A DNA stretch of 64,000 bases, taken from assembly GCA_016490735.1 (NCBI GenBank), contig JAEMWC010000006.1, forward strand, positions 1,625,001-1,689,000, in the 5' to 3' direction. Position numbers and translations under genes: made by a program. The notes below the pieces were generated by a model. The model saw only the letters and a program-made list of their open reading frames with translations, was not told the DNA's origin and did not search any database. Positions 1 to 9,291 of the stretch are shown here, piece after piece. How positions within the stretch are numbered: position 1 is the first letter of the stretch; each line of letters starts with the position of its first letter. This stretch comes from Pachyseris speciosa. Lineage: Eukaryota; Cnidaria; Anthozoa; Scleractinia; Pachyseridae.

Positions 1-900
1 AAGGAAGGAATTCCTTATGCCCAGGCTCTGAGACTGAGGAGAATTTGTTCGTCGGATAAGATATTCGACAACCGGGCTGCTGAACTAATTGGTTATTTAG
101 TGGCTAGAGGGTACGATGAGAGATTTGTACGTCGACAAATTCGAAGGGCTAAGAGGATTAACAGAAATGAAGCACTAACGCCGGCTCAAGAAAGAAAGAA
201 AAATAACAGGACGCCGTTTGTTGTGACTTACCACCCTGGATTGCCGAATATAGGGGGAATACTTCGAGATCTGCATCCCTTATTACATATGTCTGACAGA
301 TGTAAGAAGGCCATTAAAGAATGTCCCATGGTGGCATTTCGTCGCCCTAAAAGCTTAAAGGATTATCTTGTGAATGCTAGAATACGACCTGACAACAATA
401 ATTCTGTGCCAGGAAATTACCGTTGTTCTTCTACGCGCTGCGAAATCTGTAGAAATAAGAACTATCTGAACATCGGAAATACGTTCGTCAGCAACACCAC
501 TGGAAAATCATACAACATTAACTATAACCTAGACTGTAACAGTAGCAGTGTTATCTATTTGCTAAGTTGCAAGATTTGTGGTAAACAATATGTGGGATCA
601 ACACTTACTAAATTTAGGCTTAGATTTAATAACCATAGAAGTAGATTGAGGGGACATTCAAGGTTGGAACCAGGAGATAGGGCCAGCGATGATTTAATCT
701 ACAAGCACTTTTTTACAGAGGGACACAATGGTTTGGACGATGTCTCAGTTCAAATAATTGATAAAGTTTATGGTAGTGTAGACAATTTGCTGGAGAAAGA
801 GGGCCAATGGGCATACAGATTGAGAACAATAGCGCCGGAGGGTCTTAACGAAAGTGACTTTTTTTATTGTCAGAACAGCAGAAGTCGCGCGCGTAATTAA
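1..900 (+). CDS. Penelope-like element, C-terminal part with GIY-YIG endonuclease (5' end outside window)
   Basis: The frame is open from base 1 to a TAA at 898-900, so this is the C-terminal part of a longer protein. The first residues (around KEGIPYAQALRLRRIC) match the region just after the reverse-transcriptase fingers/palm in Penelope-like elements. A basic linker follows, then a Cys-rich stretch (CSSTRCEIC). The GIY-YIG nuclease core has the pattern V-IYLLSC-x2-CG-x2-YVGST. In this family the nuclease nicks the target DNA that primes reverse transcription. No frameshift or stop is visible in the part present. The DNA downstream holds the typical PLE 3' hairpin motif. Family assignment is by motif recognition. 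Confidence 0.85.
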   Translation, partial: KEGIPYAQALRLRRICSSDKIFDNRAAELIGYLVARGYDERFVRRQIRRAKRINRNEALTPAQERKKNNRTPFVVTYHPGLPNIGGILRDLHPLLHMSDRCKKAIKECPMVAFRRPKSLKDYLVNARIRPDNNNSVPGNYRCSSTRCEICRNKNYLNIGNTFVSNTTGKSYNINYNLDCNSSSVIYLLSCKICGKQYVGSTLTKFRLRFNNHRSRLRGHSRLEPGDRASDDLIYKHFFTEGHNGLDDVSVQIIDKVYGSVDNLLEKEGQWAYRLRTIAPEGLNESDFFYCQNSRSRARN

Positions 901-1063
901 TTTCTTGTCAGGCTTTTCTAGTGCACGCGCCTATTATTACCGTTAGCGTTCGTGTTTGTATTTCACGCGCTTTTTGTTACCGGTATTATTGTTAGCGCTC
1001 ACGTGTTTAGATTTGTAAGCCGCACTTTTATAATTGCGTGTAACGCTTGTTACAGTCATTCAC

Positions 1064-1102
1064 CCTGAGGAAGACTGTTCTACACAGTCGAAATATAGGT
1101 GG
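1064..1102 (+). ncRNA. Degenerate hammerhead-like hairpin of a PLE
   Basis: CTGAGGA is followed by a 6-bp stem (GACTGT paired with ACAGTC), then GAAA and TATAGG. The order CTGANGA, stem II, GAAA is that of the hammerhead ribozyme core, and hammerhead motifs are known in Penelope-like elements. Position 4 of the core is changed (G for T) and no good stem III is visible, so activity is doubtful. Confidence 0.35.
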
Positions 1103-1134
1103 TCCTTAAAAATGTTTTTTTCCCTTGTGTTTAG

Positions 1135-1135
1135 T

Positions 1136-1182
<47 letters not shown>

Positions 1183-1194
1183 ATATATATATAT
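1135..1194. repeat. (TA)n / (TATG)n microsatellite
   Basis: It is a run of TA dinucleotides, then TATG tetranucleotides, then TA again, directly after the PLE 3' end. Confidence 0.95.
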
Positions 1195-1672
1195 TGTCGT
1201 AAACGATTTTTTTCTAGTTTATCCTATCTGTCAAAATAAACTGAAAAAAGTCTGCTTCACGAGTAAGAGTTAGTGTCCTTACTGATAGGTCTAAATTTGG
1301 AGGAATCGTAAATAATGCTAGATAAACCATTGTCGTATTTACGCCTTTGTCAAGGATTAAATACCGTTCCCTTTGTCAGGTTTCCAAATAACTATGTCCT
1401 TGTTCCTTTAAAGACTCTTCATAATGCTGTGTTTTTTTACATTTGCAGTGGCAGGGACCGAGGAGGGGGGGGGGGGGGGGGGGCTCATGGGGGTTGATTT
1501 TATCCTCTTGATTTTACCATATTTTTTTTAGCCTTACCACTTTAAAATGGTTTCAGTGGTCCCTGACTGATGGGCCTGTACGAGCATGTATAGCAGTGAG
1601 AAAGATCTGCGGCTATTTTGCTGGTATTTGAGGTGTCACCAAGATTCCTTTTCATGGTGTGGCTCATCAGTT
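1195..1672. other. Unassigned DNA with a 19-base G run
   Basis: No convincing coding region. A G homopolymer spans 1465-1483 and would be a length-variable, assembly-fragile site. Confidence 0.6.
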
Positions 1673-1915
1673 CGAAGCACAGGGTGCAGAGGAGTTCTAT
1701 TCGATCGTACACGACAAAGTCTCACCTCGTTAATTAAAAAATATGTTTACTTTGTACGATAAAGATTGTCGAAATGAAATCCTTCTGATTTGTGAATGTT
1801 TTCTGCTTCCATATCCTTTTATATCCCCCGATCTTGTCTCTCTCGTACGGCTTTCCGCCACGTTTACTTGCATATACCGCGTCGAACTGATGCTGGCCGC
1901 GGGCGCATATGATCT

Positions 1916-1985
1916 TTGCCCGAAGGGCAACGAATAAGCTTCGGAAATCGGAAAGCGAAGCTTTCCGAACGAGGCACGACGTGCC
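1916..1985. repeat. Cluster of three short perfect hairpins
   Basis: The three are TTGCCC-gaa-GGGCAA (1916-1930), CGGAAAGC-gaa-GCTTTCCG (1949-1967) and GGCAC-gac-GTGCC (1973-1985). All have three-base loops and sit within 70 bp, inside the left half of the composite element. Confidence 0.8.
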
Positions 1986-2393
1986 GAGTAAAAGAAGAGT
2001 AAAGGGAGGAAACAAGCGTCACGTGACTAGTTCGATGTGAACCGCAATAACTGGTGACGGAAGTGGGCAGTGACCGGAAACGGGAGAGTAATCTCCCGTT
2101 GGGGAAGGATAAAAACATGGCAAGTTTGTCTTTCAAAAGGCCAGCTCCACTCAAGGAAAACCCACCGGAGGCAAAAAAAAAATCGAAACCGTCCACCAGG
2201 GAAACACAAATAGAGCTAGACAGACTAGACAGCCAGCAAATACTAACAACACGTTTATTCTACGAGGTCACGACATATACCATTCAAACAATTGCTAACT
2301 AATAATTAGAACAATTCTCAGCAAACCTTCGAGCATCAAAGTCTCCTCCTTTTCTGAAAACGTCCGACGCATATGTGTCGAATGTTCACTTGT

Positions 2394-2687
2394 CTATAAC
2401 ATGATCTCGAATATAGTGGTCTTCTCTATCACCGACGCCCGGGCACCGAAGTCACGGCTAACTGCACGCTGACGAAGCCGACAATCAAACTGATCAACGG
2501 TTTCACTGATTTCCTGTGCAATCTGCAGAAACATGTGCCTCTCAAACGGGACATTTGCCTTTGGAACGAAGTAGTCATCAAGTATCTGCGAAACCAGTGC
2601 TTCTAACGGACCGACACCAACGGAAACAGAAACGCTTCCAACACCTCCCGACTCGCTGGTTGAACCACTAGCGTTAGCTCCGCTCAT
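2394..2687 (-). pseudogene. Gypsy-type retrotransposon Gag fragment
   Basis: The minus-strand frame from ATG at 2687 begins MSGANASG, has a Ser/Gly-rich head, and continues with the typical cnidarian/fish Gypsy Gag pattern (YFVPKANVPFERHMF, then ETVDQF-x-CRLRQRA). The frame is then shifted. In the neighbouring frame the expected HYIRDHVIDK follows and runs into TGA at about 2379-2381. No protease, RT or integrase is present. It is a dead fragment and was the nucleocapsid-forming protein of a retroelement. Confidence 0.7.
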
Positions 2688-3382
2688 CTCGCCGCCGCTT
2701 ATAAACCGCCGTTGAAAAGAGAAAAATCTCGACAAATACCTCCACGAAACCAAGAGTGAAAAAGAACGAGCCTTGTCGCTTACTGTGGAACCCCGAGACA
2801 CAAATAGAGACCGCCAGCGAGTACTTCCAACACGTTTATTCAACATGTTTATTCTCCGAGGTCACAACATACTATACGTCATTTCCGTCACCAGTTGTTG
2901 CGGTGCACATTGAACGAAGCGGTGTGATGAGGCCGTAAATCTCCTTTGCCAAAAATGTTAGTTTTCCGACCGTTTCAACAGAATTCTTGTTCAATTTGGC
3001 TAAAAAGTGAAAATTCCAAACCTTATACGAAAAATGAGGCCCTTTCATTGAATTTCCTGTTAGTTACAGGGAATCGAAAAATTGAGCCTAAATCGGTTTC
3101 CTCCCTTTACTCTTCTTGTACTGTAAGCCAACCTTTTGTAACCGTGAGCGCCCACAGTACTTTGGTCCGCGGTACATGCAAATAAACATTGCTGAAACCG
3201 TACCAGAAAGAGACAAGATCGGGGGATATAGAAGGATATGGAAGCAGAAAACATTCACAAATCAGAAGAATTTCATTTCGACAATCTTCATCGTACAAAG
3301 TAAACATATTTTGGAATTAACAAGGTGAGACTTTGTCGTGTACGATCGAACAGAACTCCTCTGCACCCTGTGTTCGAAGCAG

Positions 3383-3714
3383 GCAAAGATATCTTCTTGA
3401 TAGTTGTGGGGAAATTGATTGCATGGGGCGGAAAGAGGGTGTGGATTTGGGGCCGTGAAATTTGCTCATTTTAGACCAAACTTGTGTGCTTCCGTTTAAC
3501 GAGAGCTGGGGTGAGGTTGCATCCAGAAAGATTCCTGATGGTTTCCTTGGAAGTGAAGGGAAAGCTGTGTTCTATGTCAGATTTTTCAGTTTCTGAGCGG
3601 AAGTTTTTGAAACGCTGTGGGCAATCGATTTCTGCAGAACGTAGAACAGCTTGTTTACCAACATCCCCTACCCCCATTCCCCCCCCCCCCCCCCTTCCTG
3701 ACAAGAGTACTTAG
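3383..3714. other. Short spacer with a C-run
   Basis: There is no gene. A poly-C tract lies at about 3675-3694, just before the LINE tail. Confidence 0.6.
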
Positions 3715-3715
3715 A

Positions 3716-3737
3716 TAAGATAAGATAAGATAAGATA
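3716..3737 (-). repeat. LINE 3' microsatellite tail (GATAA)n
   Basis: Four to five GATAA units abut the LINE 3' UTR. A tandem pentanucleotide 3' end in place of poly-A is typical of CR1/L2-type LINEs. Confidence 0.85.
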
Positions 3738-3893
3738 ACTTTATTTAGACACGGTATTTCCATCAGCTTAATTAATTATTATCAACTAACTCTCTATCTA
3801 CTTAATTACAATCACAAGAGAATAAAAAATAAAAACAATAAAAAACAAAAGGCTGCTTTTCTTGGAGGCCGTGTTTAAAATCTTACTTAAAAC

Positions 3894-5516
3894 TTACTTA
3901 AAACTGTGGCGACTCAATTTATTTTTAAAATCTCTCAAGGAAGTCGCTTGTCTTAATTCCGGGGGTAAACTGTTCCACAGCCGAGCTCCACTGTACGAAA
4001 GACTTCTCTTTAGGTAATCAGTGCGGGGTTTTGGAAGAGCTAGTGCGTTTTCAGTATTCCTCAAATGATAAGAATTCACACTATCGCGAAAAACAAAACT
4101 AGATCTTAAATATTCAGGCGTCATGTCATGTAATATTTTGTACAACATAATAGATTTCTTTTCTAATCTTTGATGCCAGAGTTCTCGCCACCGTAGTGCC
4201 CGGAACAATTCATTCAAATTACTGTCATAAGAAGCTTTCATCAAAATGCGAGCTGCCCGATTTTGAAGCTTTTGAAGTCTATCAGAAAGGCCTTTGTTAC
4301 AGTTTCCCCACACCTCACTACAATAATCGAAGTGAGGCTGAACGAGGCTATTATAAACATTGACTACAATATTGAAAGGGATTTGATGTCGTATGCACTT
4401 TATTGCACCAATGGCAGAAGCAATCTTTTTGCAGATATTTTCTATATGACTTTCCCAATTTAAAGTTTGATCGATGCAGATCCCGAGAGATTTAGCTGAT
4501 GCTACCTGCTCCACGGTCATGTTATTTATAGTTAGAGAAGGACAATCTGAAAGATTCGATAACTTCTGTCTGGATGCAATTAGCATAAACTCGGTTTTTG
4601 TCAGGTTCAAGGTAAGCTTGTTAACTGATAACCAAGTGTACACTTTGTTTAGATCATAATTAAGACAATCATTTACATCATGGACGTCGGCACTAGCAAA
4701 CGTCAAGCTGGTATCATCAGCGTACATTCTTGGTTGTGAAAAGTGTAAGTAATTTGGTAAGTCATTGATATATAATAGAAAAAGTAGTGGTCCTAGGATT
4801 GTTCCTTGGGGAACGCCACATTTCAAAGATTTCGGGGTTGATTTACAACAATTAATTTGACAAATTTGAGTACGATTATCTAAGTAAGAGGCATACCATT
4901 TGTAACTAGACTGACGTATCCCATAATATTGCAATTTACGTAACAAAATCTCGTGGTCAACTGTATCAAAGGCCTTTTTAAGGTCTAAAAAGACAACAGC
5001 GTTGATGAGTCCACGGTCAATATTCATAGCCCAACTATCGGTAGCCTCAAGCAGTGCCGTAACCGTAGAATGTAGAGAACGGTAACCGGATTGGTGACGT
5101 GTCAGAAGACTATTCTTACTTAGATAGTGATATACCTGGTCATAAATTATTCGCTCAAAAACTTTGGCTACTACTGGGATTACAGATATTGGTCGATAAT
5201 TTGTCGGCTTATTACGCTTCCCGGAGTTTTTGTACAATGGAGTGACTCTAGCAGATTTCCATTCATCAGGGAAGATGCCAGTTATCAAGGATTGATTGAA
5301 TATTACAGTAAGAGATTCAGAGACTAAGTCAGGGCATTGCCTCAATAATTTCGCCGAAATGTTATCTAATCCAGTTGCCTTTGACTGGCAAAGTTTTGAT
5401 AGGAGTGAAAAAACTTGTGTAGTTGTTGTTTTTTCAAAAATGAAATTTTCATCAGTTTCACTAAGAAAGTCTTCGAAGGAATTATCAACCTCCGTGACTG
5501 CTAAGGTCAGGCCCAA
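3894..5516 (-). CDS. LINE reverse transcriptase domain (ORF2, 3' part)
   Basis: It is a 540-residue open frame with complete RT motifs: NYRPISVIPVVAKVFE near residue 106, FLDLKKAFDTVDH near 176 (motif A), GVPQGTILGPLLFLLYIND near 234 (motif B) and catalytic YADD at 265-268 (motif C). The C-terminal part (RLQKLQNRAARI, WNSLPPELRQ) is the usual LINE ORF2 tail. It would copy element RNA at a nicked target. The first residues are out of frame with the upstream part: an EIGPDL-coding stretch lies in another frame just before, so this is the 3' piece of a broken ORF2. Confidence 0.9.
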   Translation of the reverse strand: MGLTLAVTEVDNSFEDFLSETDENFIFEKTTTTQVFSLLSKLCQSKATGLDNISAKLLRQCPDLVSESLTVIFNQSLITGIFPDEWKSARVTPLYKNSGKRNKPTNYRPISVIPVVAKVFERIIYDQVYHYLSKNSLLTRHQSGYRSLHSTVTALLEATDSWAMNIDRGLINAVVFLDLKKAFDTVDHEILLRKLQYYGIRQSSYKWYASYLDNRTQICQINCCKSTPKSLKCGVPQGTILGPLLFLLYINDLPNYLHFSQPRMYADDTSLTFASADVHDVNDCLNYDLNKVYTWLSVNKLTLNLTKTEFMLIASRQKLSNLSDCPSLTINNMTVEQVASAKSLGICIDQTLNWESHIENICKKIASAIGAIKCIRHQIPFNIVVNVYNSLVQPHFDYCSEVWGNCNKGLSDRLQKLQNRAARILMKASYDSNLNELFRALRWRELWHQRLEKKSIMLYKILHDMTPEYLRSSFVFRDSVNSYHLRNTENALALPKPRTDYLKRSLSYSGARLWNSLPPELRQATSLRDFKNKLSRHSFK

Positions 5517-5565
5517 TTTCTGTAAAAAAAGAGTTTAACATTTCTGCCACATCAGCTTGGTTTTT

Positions 5566-5814
5566 TTATTTTTGTTCGTTGTAGTCTATCTCGTTTATTA
5601 CAGTTTTATTGGACTTGCGTGATGTCAGTTCGTTAATAGTTTTCCATGTTTTGCGTTGATCTCCAGAGCAATTATTAAAGACATTATTATAGTAAGCCTG
5701 TTTGGCAGTATTAATATCCCGATTTACTTGATTTCTCATCGTTCTAAATTGGTTCCAAGTAGATGGATCGTTAGTATTAATGGCTTTACGTTTAAGACGG
5801 TCCCTGTAATTCAT
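5566..5814 (-). pseudogene. LINE ORF2 linker between endonuclease and RT
   Basis: MNYRDRLKRKAINTNDP continues the endonuclease frame after a single TAA at 5824-5826 (WITTI, stop, KK). The frame ends at 5566. The following NQADVAEMLNSFFTEIGPDL is in another frame across a run of A/T, so at least one indel has occurred here. Confidence 0.75.
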
Positions 5815-5823
5815 CCGCTTTTT

Positions 5824-6804
5824 TTAAATAGTAGTTATCCATGGAGATTTAGAACTACGCGTCTTTTTGGTCTTCAGTGGAGCATGTCTATCGCAGACAG
5901 TTAAAAATAAATCTTTCCACTTCTTCCACATATCATTAGGGTCATGATAATGCTTAAGGTCATCCCAAGGTTGCACAAAAATATCAGCTCGAAAGTTAGC
6001 GCTATTGAAATGTTTGAACTGTCGATAACTTATTAAGTTGATTCCCTTAGCAGCAGAGGGAATTGAAAATTTTCGGAAAACATAAACTAAACTGTGATCA
6101 CTAATGGCGATGTGAGAGACTCCAGAACAATATACATTGTCTGGTTGATTGGTAAAAATTATATCAATTAGAGTACTTGTTAAAGGTGTGATTCGAGTTG
6201 ATTCATAAATAAGTTGTTTCAAACCATAAATGTCAGTAACGTTCAGGAGAGCCTTTGCATAAACATTGTCTTTTGATAACAAATCACAATTCATATCCCC
6301 CATGAGAAAAAGTTCAACATTTTCTGAATCTAATTTGCCTAACAATGTGTCAAGGTGCGAAAAAAGTTCTAGAGGAGAATTTGGAGGTCTATACCATGAA
6401 GTGACGACAAAAGGTTTTGAGTTGGGTTTACGAATTTCGATCGATAAAATTTCAAGAAACTGGTTGTCCAAATCTTTGCGGATGGAATAATTTATGTTTG
6501 AACTAATGTAAAAACATACACCGCCACCGAACCTGCCATTTATAGGCCTATCGCGGCGGATGATATCATAACCCTGGACATTTGCCTCTTGATCGGAAAT
6601 ATTTTCGTCTAGCCTGGTCTCATTTATGGCCAATACGTCGATGCTTCGATCATTTAAAATAATGCGGAGTTCGTCTATATGTTTCAAAAGACTTGTAATA
6701 TTCAAACTGGCCATTTTAAATCCACGGCACTTTGGAATAATAGTATTTGAATTGCCCCGGGCAGTACTTGTGGGGGTGGAATCAGCTGTCGTCACAGTTT
6801 CCAA
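5824..6804 (-). CDS. LINE apurinic/exonuclease-type endonuclease domain (ORF2, 5' part)
   Basis: The frame carries the exonuclease-endonuclease-phosphatase fold motifs: ASLNITSLLKHIDELR at the start, the catalytic Glu in INETRLD, YRPPNSP, the GDMNCD block, and SDHSLV near the C-terminus. In LINEs this domain nicks the target DNA. No ATG starts it: reading from 6804 begins with TTG, and the codon four steps upstream is the TGA that ends ORF1. ORF1 and ORF2 therefore share one frame separated by one stop. Confidence 0.85.
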   Translation of the reverse strand: METVTTADSTPTSTARGNSNTIIPKCRGFKMASLNITSLLKHIDELRIILNDRSIDVLAINETRLDENISDQEANVQGYDIIRRDRPINGRFGGGVCFYISSNINYSIRKDLDNQFLEILSIEIRKPNSKPFVVTSWYRPPNSPLELFSHLDTLLGKLDSENVELFLMGDMNCDLLSKDNVYAKALLNVTDIYGLKQLIYESTRITPLTSTLIDIIFTNQPDNVYCSGVSHIAISDHSLVYVFRKFSIPSAAKGINLISYRQFKHFNSANFRADIFVQPWDDLKHYHDPNDMWKKWKDLFLTVCDRHAPLKTKKTRSSKSPWITTI

Positions 6805-6816
6805 GTAAGAGTCGAA

Positions 6817-7401
6817 TCAATGGACAATATTATTAACTAAATTGCTAGCTAAAATTGCAATACCTTTCCTATTAAGGTGGAGCTTTCGATTGTTTAGACA
6901 TGACTCGTCAATGTTCGGGTGTTGGACAAAACCCCATCCGTTCTGATTGCAGAAGGTCTTTAAAATTTTATTGCAGTCAGTTACCTTCTTTGTAAGTGAG
7001 TCGTCATCTAATCTTGGTGTTATTGCTGAAATGGTTACTCGGGTGTCAGGGGAAGAAGAAGCGACCATATTCCCAAGATCCACAATCTTTTCTGCTACGT
7101 TCCGCGGGGACGTTGAGCTGCTTAAATCATTTGTACCGACATGAAGTAATATCATTTTCGGTTTTGCGTCCAGGCAAGGCTGTAGATAATGTTTCATATC
7201 GGCAGTTGTAGCACCAGGGAAACTTCTCACAGCTACGCGACGCTTTGCTGCCCTACTCAATAAGTCCCTGCGAAGTCCCTTGATTATCGAGTCTCCAACA
7301 ATGACTGTTTCCTCATTTGATCTCTTTTTTTCTTCACGGTTTTCCCTTGCGCCGTTGGCCTCATTCGGTGGTTGTTCAATTTGGGAAGCCTTCTTTTTCA
7401 T
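6817..7401 (-). CDS. LINE ORF1 with SGNH-type esterase domain
   Basis: It codes 194 residues with a basic N-terminal head, then an SGNH hydrolase core: VGDSIIKG (Ser block, residues 35-42), LLHVGTNDL (GxND block, 85-93) and LHLNRKG near 174-180 holding the His. The Asp usually three residues before that His is an Arg here, so catalysis may be lost. ORF1 proteins of CR1 elements carry such esterase domains. Similar coding sequence continues upstream of the ATG (GPTTHRDSTKSKSNQGK) as far as a TGA, so the true ORF1 start was probably further upstream. Confidence 0.8.
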   Translation of the reverse strand: MKKKASQIEQPPNEANGARENREEKKRSNEETVIVGDSIIKGLRRDLLSRAAKRRVAVRSFPGATTADMKHYLQPCLDAKPKMILLHVGTNDLSSSTSPRNVAEKIVDLGNMVASSSPDTRVTISAITPRLDDDSLTKKVTDCNKILKTFCNQNGWGFVQHPNIDESCLNNRKLHLNRKGIAILASNLVNNIVH

Positions 7402-7600
7402 CTTCCCTTGATTTGATTTGGACTTTGTTGAATCACGATGGGTTGTAGGCCCGACACATTGCCAGCCATCAGGAGGAAGTTCAGAATCATTTCATATGTA
7501 AATGTAACCCTCACAAGAGCCTCCACTTCGTGCTAGATCCAGTTCAATAACGAGAATACGAATATGATCTATTGTTGTCACCAGCCATTGAACACAGCCA

Positions 7601-9291
7601 GCATTAATGCGAACTTTTAACAGCGTTTTCAATTTTTGGTTTAAAGTAAATGTAGAAGATAATTGCTCATTTGCTTTGGTTTGACTTTACCTCGCTCTAT
7701 AGAATAGAATAGAATAGAATAGAATAGAATAGAATAGATGTAGAATAGATGTCTCTAATAAATTCAAAAGATAAAAATACATATCTCAAGTTACAAGCAA
7801 TAAATAAGAAAAATATCCGATGGTTAGCAAACCCAGGCATTTTCCAGCAATTGGGCTGGTTCGTCACGCTTTTCACGTCTGTACATGTTGTGATTGCCTA
7901 GAATATTTCCGTTGGCTGTAAGTCAAACTATCACCTGAGTCTTACGGCACTGTTACAAATCAAAGCTGACTGAGACCACAAGATCGCTCGACTAGGATGT
8001 GGATTTGTCGTCAAAAACAAAACTTTAATGGGTAGACAGGAAATCACGAAACAAGAGAGTCTTGATAGTAGCGGAACTGAGATAACATGTTTCAACATAC
8101 TGAACTAAGAGGAAGTGAAAAACTAGATTATAAAAAATATTTACATTGTAGCTAAAGAGTGTTCGTGCTTGTCATTTCACACGTTGATGTGTGTTTAGCT
8201 ATGAGACACTGGTTGTAACAGAAAAACAATTAATGATTCTCTACTCATCAACGAAAGCCATTAATTTTGATGACAGTAGTTAAAGCTGAAAAGTAAAACC
8301 GTTTAAAGCAGTCTTTCTGCAAGTCTCTCTCTTCTCTGGAAGACTCTCTTTCTGGAAGTCTCTCTCTTCGAGTGTTCTTCCAACATCCCGCGTGGTTAAT
8401 CAGCCTATAAACCATAGAAACTTGTGGTCTATTGCTTAAAAATACATTAGACGGCACGAAGAACGAAAACGTTTTAACCATAGTACATCTTACTACATCC
8501 AAAGCCTTTTCATTGCATTCAGTTTTACTAATAACTTGTTGGGTCTTTTTTTATTATTATTATTTTTTTAAAGTAAGAAAGGTGATTTGAATTTTAGAAA
8601 TCCATGAATAGTAATATGACACTCAGGGTAAATCCTTCATCACAGCTGAATGCTGTTGATTTTTTTCCGTCCTAAAATAAATATTCGTAAGAAGCCAATT
8701 GTTTTTGGCTATTTTCAAGTTGAATTCTTCCTTTCAGTACCTTTAACCATGACAACACTTAAAAATGATTTTGTTAGTAACCTGATACTCTTGATATTCG
8801 AAAGCTTTTTATACTTGCCAGAGTGTTGGCTAATTGAAGAAATTTTGATTTTTAATTGATGATTTTTCCATTAAACGCGTCTTTGTCATTGAAATTATTC
8901 GGATATTTCCGACAATGCTTGTTTCCTGGCGGCAGACTTTGTTATTTCACATGTCACATGATGGCCTATTTTGGCATTGACTAAACACCATAAAATGACA
9001 AGTTCATTTTGTTTCACCACAAATCTTGTCGAGACGTAAAGAAAGCAAGCAAACAAGCAAGCAAGAAAAATATGGTTATGATAGTCGGTTTAAGTGAATT
9101 AGTTTTGGATCCCTTCGCGAAGACTTGCGACAAAAAAAGAATTAGTGTTATACGCGCCCAGCAGGTGTAATTGATGAAAATTATCTTTCACACAATTTCC
9201 TATCCTTGTGATCAAGGTGATTCATTTGTCCCTAGCTATAATCCTTCAGTGTAAAGTGTGCTGTCATTGGAAAGCTTATATTCTCGTTTTA
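7601..9291. other. Intergenic stretch with a pentanucleotide repeat
   Basis: (AGAAT)n lies at 7701-7738 and looks like the 3' tail of a truncated LINE. A pyrimidine-rich low-complexity patch lies near 8320-8380. The region just upstream of the GPCR start must contain its promoter, but no clear TATA box could be assigned. No coding region is supported. Confidence 0.5.

Larger units (their letters stand above)
1..1130 (+). mobile_element. 3' portion of a Penelope-like retroelement
   Basis: It consists of the GIY-YIG reading frame, a short untranslated region with repeated GCG-rich words (901-1050), and a CTGAGGA/hairpin/GAAA motif at 1066-1094 close to the 3' end. The element runs off the left edge of the window. 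Its 3' end lies about where the TA/TATG microsatellite begins, so a target duplication cannot be tested. Confidence 0.75.
1673..3382. mobile_element. Composite element with inverted arms around a Gypsy gag remnant
   Basis: The segment 1673-1880 reappears reverse-complemented at 3173-3382 with only scattered differences (shared words include GCACAGGGTGCAGAGGAGTT). A second inverted pair lies inside: GTAAAGGGAGGAAAC and ACTGGTGACGGAA near 2003-2065 against their complements near 2880-3115. A direct repeat (ACACAAATAGAG ... AACACGTTTATTC ... GAGGTCAC) occurs at about 2203-2272 and 2799-2865. It resembles a retrotransposon LTR end, with AATAAA on the minus strand. Between the copies lies a gag fragment. 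The layout suggests opposed LTR-retrotransposon remnants rather than a simple TIR transposon. Confidence 0.6.
3715..7600 (-). mobile_element. CR1-like LINE, nearly full length, decayed
   Basis: On the minus strand the order is ORF1 (SGNH esterase), apurinic-type endonuclease, linker, reverse transcriptase, 3' UTR and a microsatellite tail of GATAA units (read on +) at 3716-3737. Coding similarity upstream of the ORF1 ATG continues to about 7570 but contains a TGA (near 7494). The 5' end is therefore approximate. Decay signs are one in-frame stop between ORF1 and ORF2, one TAA inside ORF2 (5824-5826) and at least two frameshifts between 5566 and 5516. The element is about 3.9 kb. Confidence 0.85.

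Noticed and set aside
1034..1273. Plus frame over the TA/TATG microsatellite
   Set aside because: It reads Tyr-Ile and Met-Tyr-Val-Cys repeats from simple sequence.
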